Positions 10,176-18,270 of a stretch of 64,000 nucleotides of DNA are shown piece after piece; position 1 is the first letter of the stretch, and each line of letters starts with the position of its first letter. Source of the DNA: Yersinia aleksiciae. GTDB taxonomy: Bacteria; Pseudomonadota; Gammaproteobacteria; Enterobacterales; Enterobacteriaceae. Location: the NCBI RefSeq assembly GCF_001047675.1, contig NZ_CP011975.1, forward strand, positions 1,218,073 through 1,282,072. The letters run 5' to 3'. Both the position numbers and the translations under genes were made by a program. Under the pieces are notes generated by a model. The model searched no databases and was not told the origin of the DNA. It saw only the letters and a list, made by a program, of their open reading frames with translations.

Positions 10176-10748
10176 CTATTTTTTCAGTTGTAGCGTGGTC
10201 ATACAGGTTTGACTCTCAGCATGGGTGGCGAAAGGTGATACCGCCTTAAGCCCCTGGTAACTCACTTCAATCGTCCCTTCGGTATTACGTGGTAGCCACA
10301 CCCCAATAAAGCCATTTTGATAACTGGTTAGCTTATCCTGCAAAATCACTTTTCCTGCGTTATCGGTAATTTTGACATCGAAGGTCGTCTCCGCCATTTC
10401 ACCACGGCAACCAGATAAACTGTGATTAAAGCAAGGGTGAGTTTGATTCACGAAAGGTGCAAATGAGAGATAAAATTTATCGCCCAGCGGGAAAGAGAAT
10501 TGCTGTTGTCCATCCGATAATTTCAGTTCGGTGCCAGTAACCGATGCCGAATAAGGCAGAGGCCGCGCTTGTTTTGACTGATCAATTGCCTCAATCATCT
10601 GCTCAGTGGTTTTTCCGGCTAAACCTTGTTGCGCCAGAAATTCATTTTCAGCGCCGGTAGTTGATTGCGCGGACGCAAAATGGCTGAAGGTCACGGCGGC
10701 TAAAGCGACGATTGCCAGTCGGGCAGCGGAAGCGAAGGTCTTATTCAT
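10176..10748 (-). CDS. cueP: CueP-family periplasmic copper-binding protein
   Basis: 190 aa. The start at 10748 (MNKTFASAARLA) was chosen over an upstream in-frame codon because AAAGGA precedes it and it begins a clean signal peptide ending FASA-Q. The mature protein has the CueP cysteine pattern: two cysteines around residues 110-117 (HPCFNHSLSGCRGEM) and a third near the C-terminus (QTCMTTLQLKK). In Salmonella, CueP is a CueR-regulated periplasmic protein that binds copper and supports copper supply to SodCII. The promoter upstream fits CueR control. The gene is monocistronic, between proP and the adhesin. Confidence 0.9.
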   Translation of the reverse strand: MNKTFASAARLAIVALAAVTFSHFASAQSTTGAENEFLAQQGLAGKTTEQMIEAIDQSKQARPLPYSASVTGTELKLSDGQQQFSFPLGDKFYLSFAPFVNQTHPCFNHSLSGCRGEMAETTFDVKITDNAGKVILQDKLTSYQNGFIGVWLPRNTEGTIEVSYQGLKAVSPFATHAESQTCMTTLQLKK

Positions 10749-10795
10749 TGTGAGGGTCCTTTCGATAAGAGTAATAACGTCAATATAGTCGCAAT

Positions 10796-10826
10796 AATCT
10801 AAGCCCTCCCCTTGGGGGAGGGTCAA
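10796..10826 (-). promoter_or_regulatory. CueR-type (MerR-family) promoter of cueP
   Basis: Reading the minus strand: -35 TTGACC at 10826-10821, a 19-bp spacer at 10820-10802, and -10 TAGATT at 10801-10796. The spacer contains a perfect dyad CCCTCCCC-CAA-GGGGAGGG. An overlong 19-bp spacer with a GC-rich dyad between the hexamers is the hallmark of MerR-family activated promoters, and the half-site resembles the CueR sites of copA and cueO. Confidence 0.85.
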
Positions 10827-10874
10827 AGACAGATTTGAATAGAAAGGTAAGTGATTGTATAGAAATGGTTTTTA

Positions 10875-10888
10875 TTGATTTAAATCAA
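10875..10888. promoter_or_regulatory. Perfect FNR box upstream of cueP
   Basis: TTGATTTAAATCAA matches the FNR consensus TTGAT-N4-ATCAA at every position. Its centre is about 92-93 bp upstream of the cueP start of transcription inferred from the CueR promoter, which is a typical class I activator distance. It also lies 32 bp downstream of the proP stop codon. Confidence 0.6.
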
Positions 10889-10919
10889 ATTTAACCTGTG
10901 ATACTCCTCACAATACGGA

Positions 10920-12422
10920 CTAATCAATATCAGGATGTTGAGCAATCAGATTTTTACGCTTCTTCTCCAGCTCAGCTATTTGCTGATCAATATCTTCAAT
11001 ATTCTGCTCGATATGGTCATGGTGCTCCTGCAATATCTCTTTAGCTTCCGCCCGATCAGACGCGGCTGGCGTCGCCCCTTTCAGCGGCTTATTCGCCGTC
11101 TCTTTCATAAATATCCCGGTCACCAGACCAATAAGCGCGACCACCATCAGATAATAGGCGGGCATAAAGAGATCTTGCGTGGTTTCAACCAACCAGGCGG
11201 CTACCGTTGGTGTCAAACCAGCAATCAGCACCGAGACATTAAACGCAATGGCCAAGGCGCTATAACGAATATGAGTGGGGAACATGGCGGGTAATGTGGA
11301 AGCCATCACCCCGGTAAAGCAGTTGAGTAAAATCGCCAAAATCAGCAAACCACAAAATATCAAACCGATCACGCCACTATTAATCAGAATAAAGCAGGGG
11401 ATCGCGAGAATAAACAGTCCGACGCTGCCGAAAATAATAAAAGGTTTTCGGCCATATCTATCACTCATTAACCCCATAACGGGCTGGACGAATAGCATCC
11501 CGAGCATGATGGCGATAATAATCAAGACGCCATGATCTTCAGAGTAGTGCAAGCTATGGGAGAGGTAGCTCGGCATATAGGTCAGTAGCATGTAATAAGT
11601 GACATTGGTCGCAATCACGATGCCGACACAAATGGTCAGGTTCTTCCATTGCTTGGTGAGAATCTCGCGGAAAGAGACTTTAGGGGGTTCGGCAATACTG
11701 TTGCGCGAGTCACGATCAATTTTATCCACATGCTGTTGGAAGGTTGGCGTCTCTTCAAGTGCATGGCGCAAGTAGATACCAATGAGTCCTAATGGTGCAG
11801 CAATGAAGAATGGGATCCGCCATCCCCACTCAAGGAACTTGGCCTCTCCGACGATACTGGAAATCAGCAACACCACGCCAGCCCCTAAAACGAAACCGGC
11901 GATAGAGCCAAAATCCAGCCAGCTGCCGAGGAAACCGCGTTTTCTGTCTGGTGAGTACTCGGCAACAAAAATAGCGGCGCCGGTATATTCACCACCGACC
12001 GAGAAACCCTGCGCCAGTTTAGCCAATAACAGCAGTATGGGTGCCCAAATGCCTATTGAGGCATAAGAGGGAATCAAGCCGATACAGAAGGTACTGACCG
12101 ACATAATAATGATGGTGACGGAGAGGACTTTTTGCCGCCCATATTTGTCACCCAATGCCCCGAAAAATAGGCCGCCGAGGGGGCGAATCAGGAAAGGCAC
12201 CGAGAAAGTGGCCAATGCGGCGATCATCTGGATACCCGGATCAGCGCCGGGGAAAAATACCTGACCAAGTGCGAATGCGACGAAACCATACACCCCAAAG
12301 TCGAACCACTCCATGGCGTTGCCCAGCGCCGCAGCGGTAATCGCCTTCTTCAATTTGGTGTCATCAATAATGGTAATATCATTGATTTGCATCGGTTTAA
12401 CGCTCTTTCTTCTGAGTCCCAT
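10920..12422 (-). CDS. proP: ProP, proline/glycine betaine:H+ symporter
   Basis: 500 aa, the same length as E. coli ProP and similar throughout (for example GNAMEWFDFGVYGFVA near the N-terminus and MKETANKPLKGATPAASD near the end). Major facilitator family: 12 membrane segments, with the loop 2-3 motif GDKYGRQK and its second-half counterpart SDRYGRKP. The C-terminal 40 residues form an alpha-helical coiled coil (EEHHDHIEQNIEDIDQ-like heptads), the part that tunes osmotic activation in E. coli. It imports proline, betaine and other compatible solutes when osmolality rises. The start has GGAAGA just upstream. Confidence 0.97.
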   Translation of the reverse strand: MGLRRKSVKPMQINDITIIDDTKLKKAITAAALGNAMEWFDFGVYGFVAFALGQVFFPGADPGIQMIAALATFSVPFLIRPLGGLFFGALGDKYGRQKVLSVTIIIMSVSTFCIGLIPSYASIGIWAPILLLLAKLAQGFSVGGEYTGAAIFVAEYSPDRKRGFLGSWLDFGSIAGFVLGAGVVLLISSIVGEAKFLEWGWRIPFFIAAPLGLIGIYLRHALEETPTFQQHVDKIDRDSRNSIAEPPKVSFREILTKQWKNLTICVGIVIATNVTYYMLLTYMPSYLSHSLHYSEDHGVLIIIAIMLGMLFVQPVMGLMSDRYGRKPFIIFGSVGLFILAIPCFILINSGVIGLIFCGLLILAILLNCFTGVMASTLPAMFPTHIRYSALAIAFNVSVLIAGLTPTVAAWLVETTQDLFMPAYYLMVVALIGLVTGIFMKETANKPLKGATPAASDRAEAKEILQEHHDHIEQNIEDIDQQIAELEKKRKNLIAQHPDID

Positions 12423-12664
12423 TTTTCTTCCTTATTTACTCTGTTGCTCCACGATATAAAGCCAAACCCATTGATAAAGGTCATACCTGTTATGGGTTAA
12501 AAACTTTATTGTAGGTTTATAAGAATAGTTGTAAACGGAAGAGATGTGTAGGGTAAACTGGTCATTAGTCATTAGAGTGGCTAATTGAATAACATCCAAT
12601 GAACCACTTAACGTGCTGAGAATAGAGGGGCCAAGTCGTTTATCACCTGCTATAGCAGTTAAAT

Positions 12665-13483
12665 TTAGCTAAGCTCACCATTCGTACCATCAATCATATA
12701 AGCAGGGCTTACCAGACCATGCAGTGCGGGGTTATCACTCTCATCTTTGAGCTGTACCCCAGATAAACGTCGCTGGAAAGATTGCTCCAACAGCCAGGCC
12801 AATTTAAATGCCGCCTGCGGATAATCCAATCCCTCGGGCCGGATATTGGAAATACAGTTGCGTTCGGACTCCAGCCGCCGGGTATTTGGCCCCCAAGTCA
12901 TGTAGATGCCAAGGCTGTCTGGCGATGAAAGCCCCGGCCGTTCACCAATCAGCATCACCACTGCTTTTGCTTGCAGACATTCACCCGCATCATCCCCCAA
13001 TGCCACCCGAGATTGATGCGCCAGGACAATGGGGGCCAGCGACAAACCGAGCCTGCGTAAATAGGGCAACAGCGCCACTATCAGCGGGACCGCTTGCCGA
13101 TGTACCGCTTTCGATGACAATCCATCGCCAATGACCAACAACAAATCCGCTGGCTTATCCGGCCATGCGCACAGCTGATCATGACTTTGCGGCGAGAGTT
13201 TTCGCCCCAGATCCGGGCGGCGCAGATAGGTCGAGCGATCCGGCGCGGCACTGTTGGCGGTTATGGTACGTAATCCTAAGCCTGCTAACTGGCTGGCTAG
13301 ATCTTCGCTAATAAAAGGCTGATGCACCGCATCACGGGCTTGGGCATGGGCCAGCCCAAAGTTTAGCAATTCTGCGGTAGGCACACTGGCACCGGTGCGG
13401 CCAAGGGCAATACGTGCCGCGGTAAACTGCCGCAAGGCTTGCCACGGGTTGTGATGGAGCAGATCTAACTCATGACGACGCAT
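12665..13483 (-). CDS. eutC: Ethanolamine ammonia-lyase, small subunit
   Basis: 272 aa, full length for EutC. The N-terminus (ARIALGRTGASVPTAELLNF) and the segment DLLLVIGDGLSSKAVH are typical family signatures. With EutB it forms the adenosylcobalamin enzyme that splits ethanolamine into acetaldehyde and ammonia. Its ATG overlaps the eutB stop (TGATG), implying translational coupling. No eutA reactivase or microcompartment shell genes are near. Confidence 0.95.
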   Translation of the reverse strand: MRRHELDLLHHNPWQALRQFTAARIALGRTGASVPTAELLNFGLAHAQARDAVHQPFISEDLASQLAGLGLRTITANSAAPDRSTYLRRPDLGRKLSPQSHDQLCAWPDKPADLLLVIGDGLSSKAVHRQAVPLIVALLPYLRRLGLSLAPIVLAHQSRVALGDDAGECLQAKAVVMLIGERPGLSSPDSLGIYMTWGPNTRRLESERNCISNIRPEGLDYPQAAFKLAWLLEQSFQRRLSGVQLKDESDNPALHGLVSPAYMIDGTNGELS

Positions 13484-14871
13484 CAGAATGCCTCCATGTA
13501 GGGGAGCTGTTTCAGTAACGGATGGTTAAGCGCAGTATCGCGTAGCTGTCCCTGCCCATCCATAATGTTCATCTTTTCCAGCCACAGGCCAAACTCGGGC
13601 GCATGTTTCAAGCCGAGTAATTGACGGATATAGAGCGCATCATGGAAAGAGGTGCTTTGATAATTCAGCATGATGTCATCGGCCCCTGGAATACCCATCA
13701 TAAAGGTCAGCCCCGCCGTCCCCAATAAGGTCAGTAAGGTGTCCATATCATCCTGATCCGCTTCCGCATGATTGGTGTAGCAAACATCACAGCCGAGCGG
13801 CACACCCAGCAATTTACCGCAAAAATGGTCCTCCAAACCGGCGCGAATAATCTGCTTACCGTCGTAGAGATACTCCGGCCCGATAAACCCCACCACCGTG
13901 TTAGTGAGCAATGGCGAGAAGCGGCGCGCAATGGCATAAGCGCGCGCTTCGCAGGTTTGCTGGTCGACACCAAAATGGGCGTTGCCAGACAGGCAGCTGC
14001 CCTGCCCAGTCTCAAAATACATCACATTATCACCCACTGTGCCGCGTTTGAGGCTCAATGCGGCGAGCTGCGCTTCTTCCAGCAAAGCGAGGTTGATACC
14101 AAATCCGGCGTTCGCCGCTTCACTGCCCGCAATTGACTGAAACACCAAATCCACTGGCGCGCCACGCTCAATCAATTTAAGGGTATTGGTGACATGGGTG
14201 AGCACACAGGATTGCGTGGGGATCTCAAAACGGCTGATAACATCGTCCAGCATATAATTCAGTTTTTCCAGCAGTGGCAAGCTGTCACTGGCCGGATTGA
14301 TGCCAATCACCGCGTCACCACTGCCATACAGCAGGCCATCAAGCATACTGGCGGCGATGCCCGGTAAACTGTCCGTCGGGTGATTGGGCTGTAGCCGTAC
14401 ACTCAAATGGCCGGGCAGGCCAATGGTGTTACGAAATTGGGTGATAACGCGGCATTTCTTCGCCACCAGAATCAAATCCTGATTGCGCATGATTTTGCTT
14501 ACTGCCGCCGCCATTTCTGGGGTGATGCCCGCACTGACCCGTGCCAGTGTTGCACTGTCGGTGCGCTCACTGAGCAGCCAGTCACGAAAATCCCCCACGG
14601 TAAGATGCGCTATCGGGGCAAAAGCGGGTTGGTCATGGCTATCAATAATCAGCCGCGTCACTTCATCCTGCTCATAGGGAATCAGCACTTGCTGTAAGAA
14701 TGTTTTTAGCGGCAACTCAGCCAGTGCCATGCGGGCTGCCATGCGCTCTTCCGCCGTCTCTGCCGCGACACCCGCCAGATAATCCCCCGAACGCGCGGGT
14801 GAGGCTTTCGCCATCAACTCCCGTAGATCGCCAAAATGATAGCTACGATGGCTCAAGGTGGTCTGATACAT
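13483..14871 (-). CDS. eutB: Ethanolamine ammonia-lyase, large subunit
   Basis: 462 aa, within the usual 453-465 range. The TIM-barrel subunit carries the substrate and cobalamin site. Recognisable family segments include PNHPTDSLPGIAASMLDGLL, GSGDAVIGINPASDS and a C-terminal GIPGADDIMLNYQSTSFHD. AAGGGA sits 6 nt before the ATG. It is preceded by the permease gene with a 72-bp gap containing hairpins and followed by eutC with an overlap. The product acetaldehyde would need an aldehyde dehydrogenase encoded elsewhere. Confidence 0.96.
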   Translation of the reverse strand: MYQTTLSHRSYHFGDLRELMAKASPARSGDYLAGVAAETAEERMAARMALAELPLKTFLQQVLIPYEQDEVTRLIIDSHDQPAFAPIAHLTVGDFRDWLLSERTDSATLARVSAGITPEMAAAVSKIMRNQDLILVAKKCRVITQFRNTIGLPGHLSVRLQPNHPTDSLPGIAASMLDGLLYGSGDAVIGINPASDSLPLLEKLNYMLDDVISRFEIPTQSCVLTHVTNTLKLIERGAPVDLVFQSIAGSEAANAGFGINLALLEEAQLAALSLKRGTVGDNVMYFETGQGSCLSGNAHFGVDQQTCEARAYAIARRFSPLLTNTVVGFIGPEYLYDGKQIIRAGLEDHFCGKLLGVPLGCDVCYTNHAEADQDDMDTLLTLLGTAGLTFMMGIPGADDIMLNYQSTSFHDALYIRQLLGLKHAPEFGLWLEKMNIMDGQGQLRDTALNHPLLKQLPYMEAF

Positions 14872-14890
14872 AACGCGTCCCTTAGTTCTG

Positions 14891-14910
14891 CAGGCTGCCG
14901 CAGCAGCCTG
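14891..14910. repeat. Hairpin between eat and eutB
   Basis: CAGGCTGC-CGCA-GCAGCCTG is a perfect 8-bp stem with a tetraloop. A weaker stem (GTGGTG/CACCAC) lies next to it at about 14915-14933. No T-run follows, so an intra-operon stability or attenuation element is more likely than a full terminator. Confidence 0.55.
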
Positions 14911-14943
14911 AATAGTGGTGACGTCTACACCACCAATACAAGA

Positions 14944-16329
14944 TTACTCGGCACCACTCAGCTGCGGATCGAATGCAGCCGCAGCGCGCGAACGGTGGGT
15001 CAGGCGGAAGTAGATATAGCCAGCGAACATCATGCCAGCGAAAATCAGCGCCAACAGTGGGTTGTAATAGACCATCGCCACCAGACAGACCACGGCTAAA
15101 ACCAGCGCCAATGCGGGTGCAAACGGATAGAGCGGTGCGGAGAAAGGACGAGTCAAACGTGGCTCGGTTTGTCTCAGCTTAAAGAGTGACAGCATCGAGA
15201 TGATATACATCACGATGGCTCCAAACACCGACATGGTGACAATATTTGCCGTCAGTGGCATACCACCAATCACGATCAGCGAGTCAGAGAAAATCGCCGC
15301 AATCCCCACCACACCACCGGCCAGAATAGCCCGATGCGGAGTGCGGAAACGCTGATTCACTTTCGCCAGCGGCTTAGGTAAATACCCAGCGCGGGCCAAT
15401 GCAAAGATCTGGCGCGAATAGCCCATGATGATGCCGTGGAAGGAAGCAATCAGGCCAAACAGCCCGAGCCACACCAGCATATGCAGCCAGCCACTGTCGC
15501 TGCCAACAATGATTTTCATCGCTTGTGGCAATGGGTCATTGATATTGGACAGCTTCGTCCAGTCACCCACCCCACCGGCAAAGACCATCACACCGAGCGC
15601 CAGCACCACTAATGTGAGTATGCCGCCGATAAACGCGCGCGGGATGGTGCGTTGTGGATCTTTGGCCTCTTCCGCCGCCATTGAAGCACCTTCAATCGCC
15701 AGGAAGAACCAGATCGCAAAGGGTATCGCGGCAAAAATCCCCGACAATGAGCCAGCACTGAAGGTATCTGAACCCGCCCAGCCCCCCCTGACAAAGTTGC
15801 TGACTTCAAAGCCCGGCGCCACCACGCCCATAAACACCAGCAACTCGAAAATCGCCAATATCGTGACTAATAGCTCAAAGGTGGCAGCAATGCTGACCCC
15901 CAGAATATTCAGCGACATAAATATTAGGTAAGCGCCCACCGCCACCCATTTAGGGTCAATAGCGGGGAATTGCACATTAATATAAGCGCCAATAGCCATG
16001 GCAATGGCGGGGGGGGCAAAAACAAATTCAATTAAGGTCGCCAAACCAGCAATAAAGCCGCCAGTGGGACCAAAAGCGCGGTGAGCATAAGCAAAGGGGC
16101 CGCCAGCATGGGGAATCGAGGTGGTTAATTCAGTGAAGCTAAAAATAAACGCGGTGTACATCGCCGCTACACCTAACGCGGTAAACAGGAAGCCCAAGGT
16201 TCCCGCCTGCGCCCAGCCGTAGCTCCAACCAAAATACTCGCCGGAGATAACCAATCCGACGGCAATACCCCATAATTGAAAACTGCCCAACGTGCGTTTT
16301 AATTCCGGTGCTTGTTTCGCCTGTGACAT
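14944..16329 (-). CDS. eat: Ethanolamine permease, APC superfamily
   Basis: 461 aa with about 12 hydrophobic segments. The N-terminus LKRTLGSFQLWGIAVGLVI and the segment SGEYFGWSYGWAQAGT are characteristic of the Eat group of amino acid-polyamine-organocation transporters. Its position immediately before eutBC supports ethanolamine as substrate. It is the first gene of the eat-eutB-eutC transcription unit, with operator-like sequence upstream. Confidence 0.88.
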   Translation of the reverse strand: MSQAKQAPELKRTLGSFQLWGIAVGLVISGEYFGWSYGWAQAGTLGFLFTALGVAAMYTAFIFSFTELTTSIPHAGGPFAYAHRAFGPTGGFIAGLATLIEFVFAPPAIAMAIGAYINVQFPAIDPKWVAVGAYLIFMSLNILGVSIAATFELLVTILAIFELLVFMGVVAPGFEVSNFVRGGWAGSDTFSAGSLSGIFAAIPFAIWFFLAIEGASMAAEEAKDPQRTIPRAFIGGILTLVVLALGVMVFAGGVGDWTKLSNINDPLPQAMKIIVGSDSGWLHMLVWLGLFGLIASFHGIIMGYSRQIFALARAGYLPKPLAKVNQRFRTPHRAILAGGVVGIAAIFSDSLIVIGGMPLTANIVTMSVFGAIVMYIISMLSLFKLRQTEPRLTRPFSAPLYPFAPALALVLAVVCLVAMVYYNPLLALIFAGMMFAGYIYFRLTHRSRAAAAFDPQLSGAE

Positions 16330-16400
16330 ACCTTATCCCTATCAAAGCAATTGAACGGTAATAGTGCGGTCTAGGACTAAAGCAAGGTTTGTACCAAATA

Positions 16401-16503
16401 CGGGACACCCGCACATTGGCGGGTATACCCGTACTTTTTATAATGAAAATGGGCAAAACAGCAGGAGCGAAGCACTGATTGTGCGCATTTCCCGCACTTT
16501 TTA
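16401..16503. promoter_or_regulatory. Operator-like repeats upstream of eat
   Basis: Two dyads, CGGGACACCCG (16401-16411) and the perfect palindrome CGGGTATACCCG (16420-16431), are centred about 20 bp apart. The 13-mer CCCG(T/C)ACTTTTTA occurs at 16428-16440 and again at 16491-16503. Clustered, regularly spaced repeats before the first gene of a catabolic operon suggest binding sites for a regulator whose identity I cannot tell. Confidence 0.45.
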
Positions 16504-16532
16504 GCGGCAAATGCACAAAGATGCAGCAGGGT

Positions 16533-17147
16533 TCATTCTGGCTTTTCAGCGCGCTTGAAATCGATCAGCTTGCCTCTTCTGACGACAATATCGCCCTCCG
16601 TCATCATCTCTTTCACAATCTTATGGATCGCACTGCGGGATATATGATTTCTGGTCAGAATATAGCTATATATTGATGTTTTTCTTCGGGTTGCTTCGTC
16701 CATCTCCCAGATATGTTTCAAATGCTCATTGATGATGCCATAGGTATTTTTTTGCAAGATCATGTGCTCGCGCTTGAAATATTCCTGCACCTGATCGGTC
16801 AGAATATCAAAAGCATGCATCCATAATTCATTGCTATTGAATAACTGGCACGCCTCACTGATTGAGATACCCCACATCTCGCACTCGGTATTACAGCGGA
16901 CATAATGGCTTTTGACCTCACTTTTCATTTGCGCCAATCCCAGCATAAAGGGGGCATCTTTGGTAATAGTGAGGACATCATCGTTGTAGCGATAGAAGGA
17001 GACGCAGCCTGCTGACAGAAAATAGATGCTATCGTTATTTTTAAAGTCAACACGCTGATTTTTCTTGAATTTTACGTAATGCGATGATTTATGTTTTTCT
17101 ATCTCATGGCCAATCAGTCTGGCCGTCTCTGATAATTGCTTATTCAT
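16533..17147 (-). CDS. IprA/YaiV-like Crp-fold transcription regulator
   Basis: 204 aa. The N-terminal half has the strand pattern of a cyclic-nucleotide-binding-like beta barrel (IYFLSAGCVSFYRYNDDVLTI, then FMLGLA). The C-terminal half ends in a winged helix-turn-helix (ISRSAIHKIVKEMMTEGDIVVRRGKLIDF). The overall plan resembles E. coli YaiV (IprA). It lacks a GE-x6-R-type cAMP pocket that I can identify, so it is probably not cAMP-responsive. It lies directly upstream of the ethanolamine genes on the same strand and could regulate them, but this is context only. Confidence 0.65.
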   Translation of the reverse strand: MNKQLSETARLIGHEIEKHKSSHYVKFKKNQRVDFKNNDSIYFLSAGCVSFYRYNDDVLTITKDAPFMLGLAQMKSEVKSHYVRCNTECEMWGISISEACQLFNSNELWMHAFDILTDQVQEYFKREHMILQKNTYGIINEHLKHIWEMDEATRRKTSIYSYILTRNHISRSAIHKIVKEMMTEGDIVVRRGKLIDFKRAEKPE

Positions 17148-17244
17148 TTAAGCTACTGCCCAATTTAATTACACTCATAATGGAGTATAGTAATTATCAT
17201 ACATTTTAATAAAATATTTTTCTATTCTCGAATAATAGTCTGAG

Positions 17245-17892
17245 TTAATCCACTGCCGAAATAAGCCGACATTGCTGTGAGGATGTTAGCCTATAGGTGA
17301 ATCGTTTTTCCTGTGCGCTGATAATGGCTTCAATATTATTTATTTGCTGATGTATATCAAACAAACTGGCATGACTCTTTAGTGTCATCCGTTTCATGAC
17401 TGAGCGTTTATGTACGCTGACCGTTTTAGGGTCAATCACCAACTCGCGGGCAATATCCTTAACCGCCATCCCCATGCAGTAGAGCTTCAGGACCTCACAC
17501 TCACGGCGGGTCAGGCTGTTTTCCATGGTTGATTTTTTAGCTTCAACGCCTTTGACACCTTCCCAGTAGCACGTAAGGCACATGATATTGATTATCAGTT
17601 TTTTTATTTTTTCGGTGAAATCACTGGGTGAAATAGTATTCAAAACAATATGGGTATCAAAACAGAGCGGCACTCTTCGCAGCCAATATGCAATATTAAT
17701 ATTATTGACTATCAATATTGCATGACAGCACTCTTTGGAAAAAAAATCACTGTGCAGTAAAAAGCCCTCTGTCGATAAATCAATAATTGTTATGCTCCCG
17801 CCACAATAAATACCGTTTAAGGGGATTGATTTTATCAGCTCGTTAACACCCGCCGTTAAATAAGCATCTTGACTATAAACCCTGATTTTCAT
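17245..17892 (-). CDS. LuxR-type (GerE) transcription regulator
   Basis: 215 aa. The C-terminal part (residues about 125-185) is a GerE/LuxR helix-turn-helix: LTRRECEVLKLYCMGM, KDIARELVIDPKTVSVHK, then a Lys/Arg-rich end. The N-terminal 120 residues resemble a degenerate receiver-like fold with several cysteines (CCHAILI, MCLTCYW) but lack an obvious phosphorylation aspartate. Target genes are unknown. It is low in GC compared with the neighbouring eut genes, as is the adjacent IprA-like gene. Confidence 0.75.
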   Translation of the reverse strand: MKIRVYSQDAYLTAGVNELIKSIPLNGIYCGGSITIIDLSTEGFLLHSDFFSKECCHAILIVNNINIAYWLRRVPLCFDTHIVLNTISPSDFTEKIKKLIINIMCLTCYWEGVKGVEAKKSTMENSLTRRECEVLKLYCMGMAVKDIARELVIDPKTVSVHKRSVMKRMTLKSHASLFDIHQQINNIEAIISAQEKRFTYRLTSSQQCRLISAVD

Positions 17893-18009
17893 TCTCGCCT
17901 TAGCACATACATTTCATATTAATAAAATATAGATTTTATTTCTTGGGGTTAATTTTATGTCATTTAATTTGTGCTGGGAAAAGATTAAAAAAGAGGATTA
18001 TGCGTATTA

Positions 18010-18204
18010 ATGGACATATTTTTTCTACCTGCGATTAGCGATAGCGAGCAGAAGTGGAGAGTGCAACAGAATGAAAATAATCTATTTTTGTCTTTGATGG
18101 GTTCTAAGTTTAACAATTATGAAATAGATAATTCACAGAGAATGATCGAATTTAGATCAGGATCAGTCAGTATTCCGCATCCTAAAATAGCCATAAAAGA
18201 GTGA
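18010..18204 (+). CDS. Small hypothetical ORF (doubtful)
   Basis: 64 codons, starting MDIFFLPAISDSEQKWRV. I do not recognise it. A GAGG lies 13 nt before the ATG, too far for a good ribosome site. It is the only sizeable frame in an otherwise empty plus-strand stretch, which is why it is recorded. It could be a chance frame or a gene remnant. Confidence 0.2.
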   Translation: MDIFFLPAISDSEQKWRVQQNENNLFLSLMGSKFNNYEIDNSQRMIEFRSGSVSIPHPKIAIKE

Positions 18205-18226
18205 TCTTTATTCAACCCATCCTGGA

Positions 18227-18258
18227 GATGTATAGCGCCTTTTCCAGCGCTATACATC
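18227..18258. terminator. Strong hairpin downstream of the RND operon
   Basis: GATGTATAGCGC and GCGCTATACATC form a perfect 12-bp stem with an 8-nt loop, just past the RND permease stop at 18271. There is no clear T-run on either side, so it may act as a transcript 3' end or stability structure rather than a classical terminator. Confidence 0.5.
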
Positions 18259-18270
18259 CAGATGCTGATT

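Larger units (their letters stand above)
17893..18270. other. Intergenic region between the LuxR-type gene and the RND operon
   Basis: 378 bp, AT-rich. It holds a 64-codon plus-strand reading frame (18010-18204) without a well-placed ribosome site, and a strong hairpin at 18227-18258. No other structure was recognised. Confidence 0.5.
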
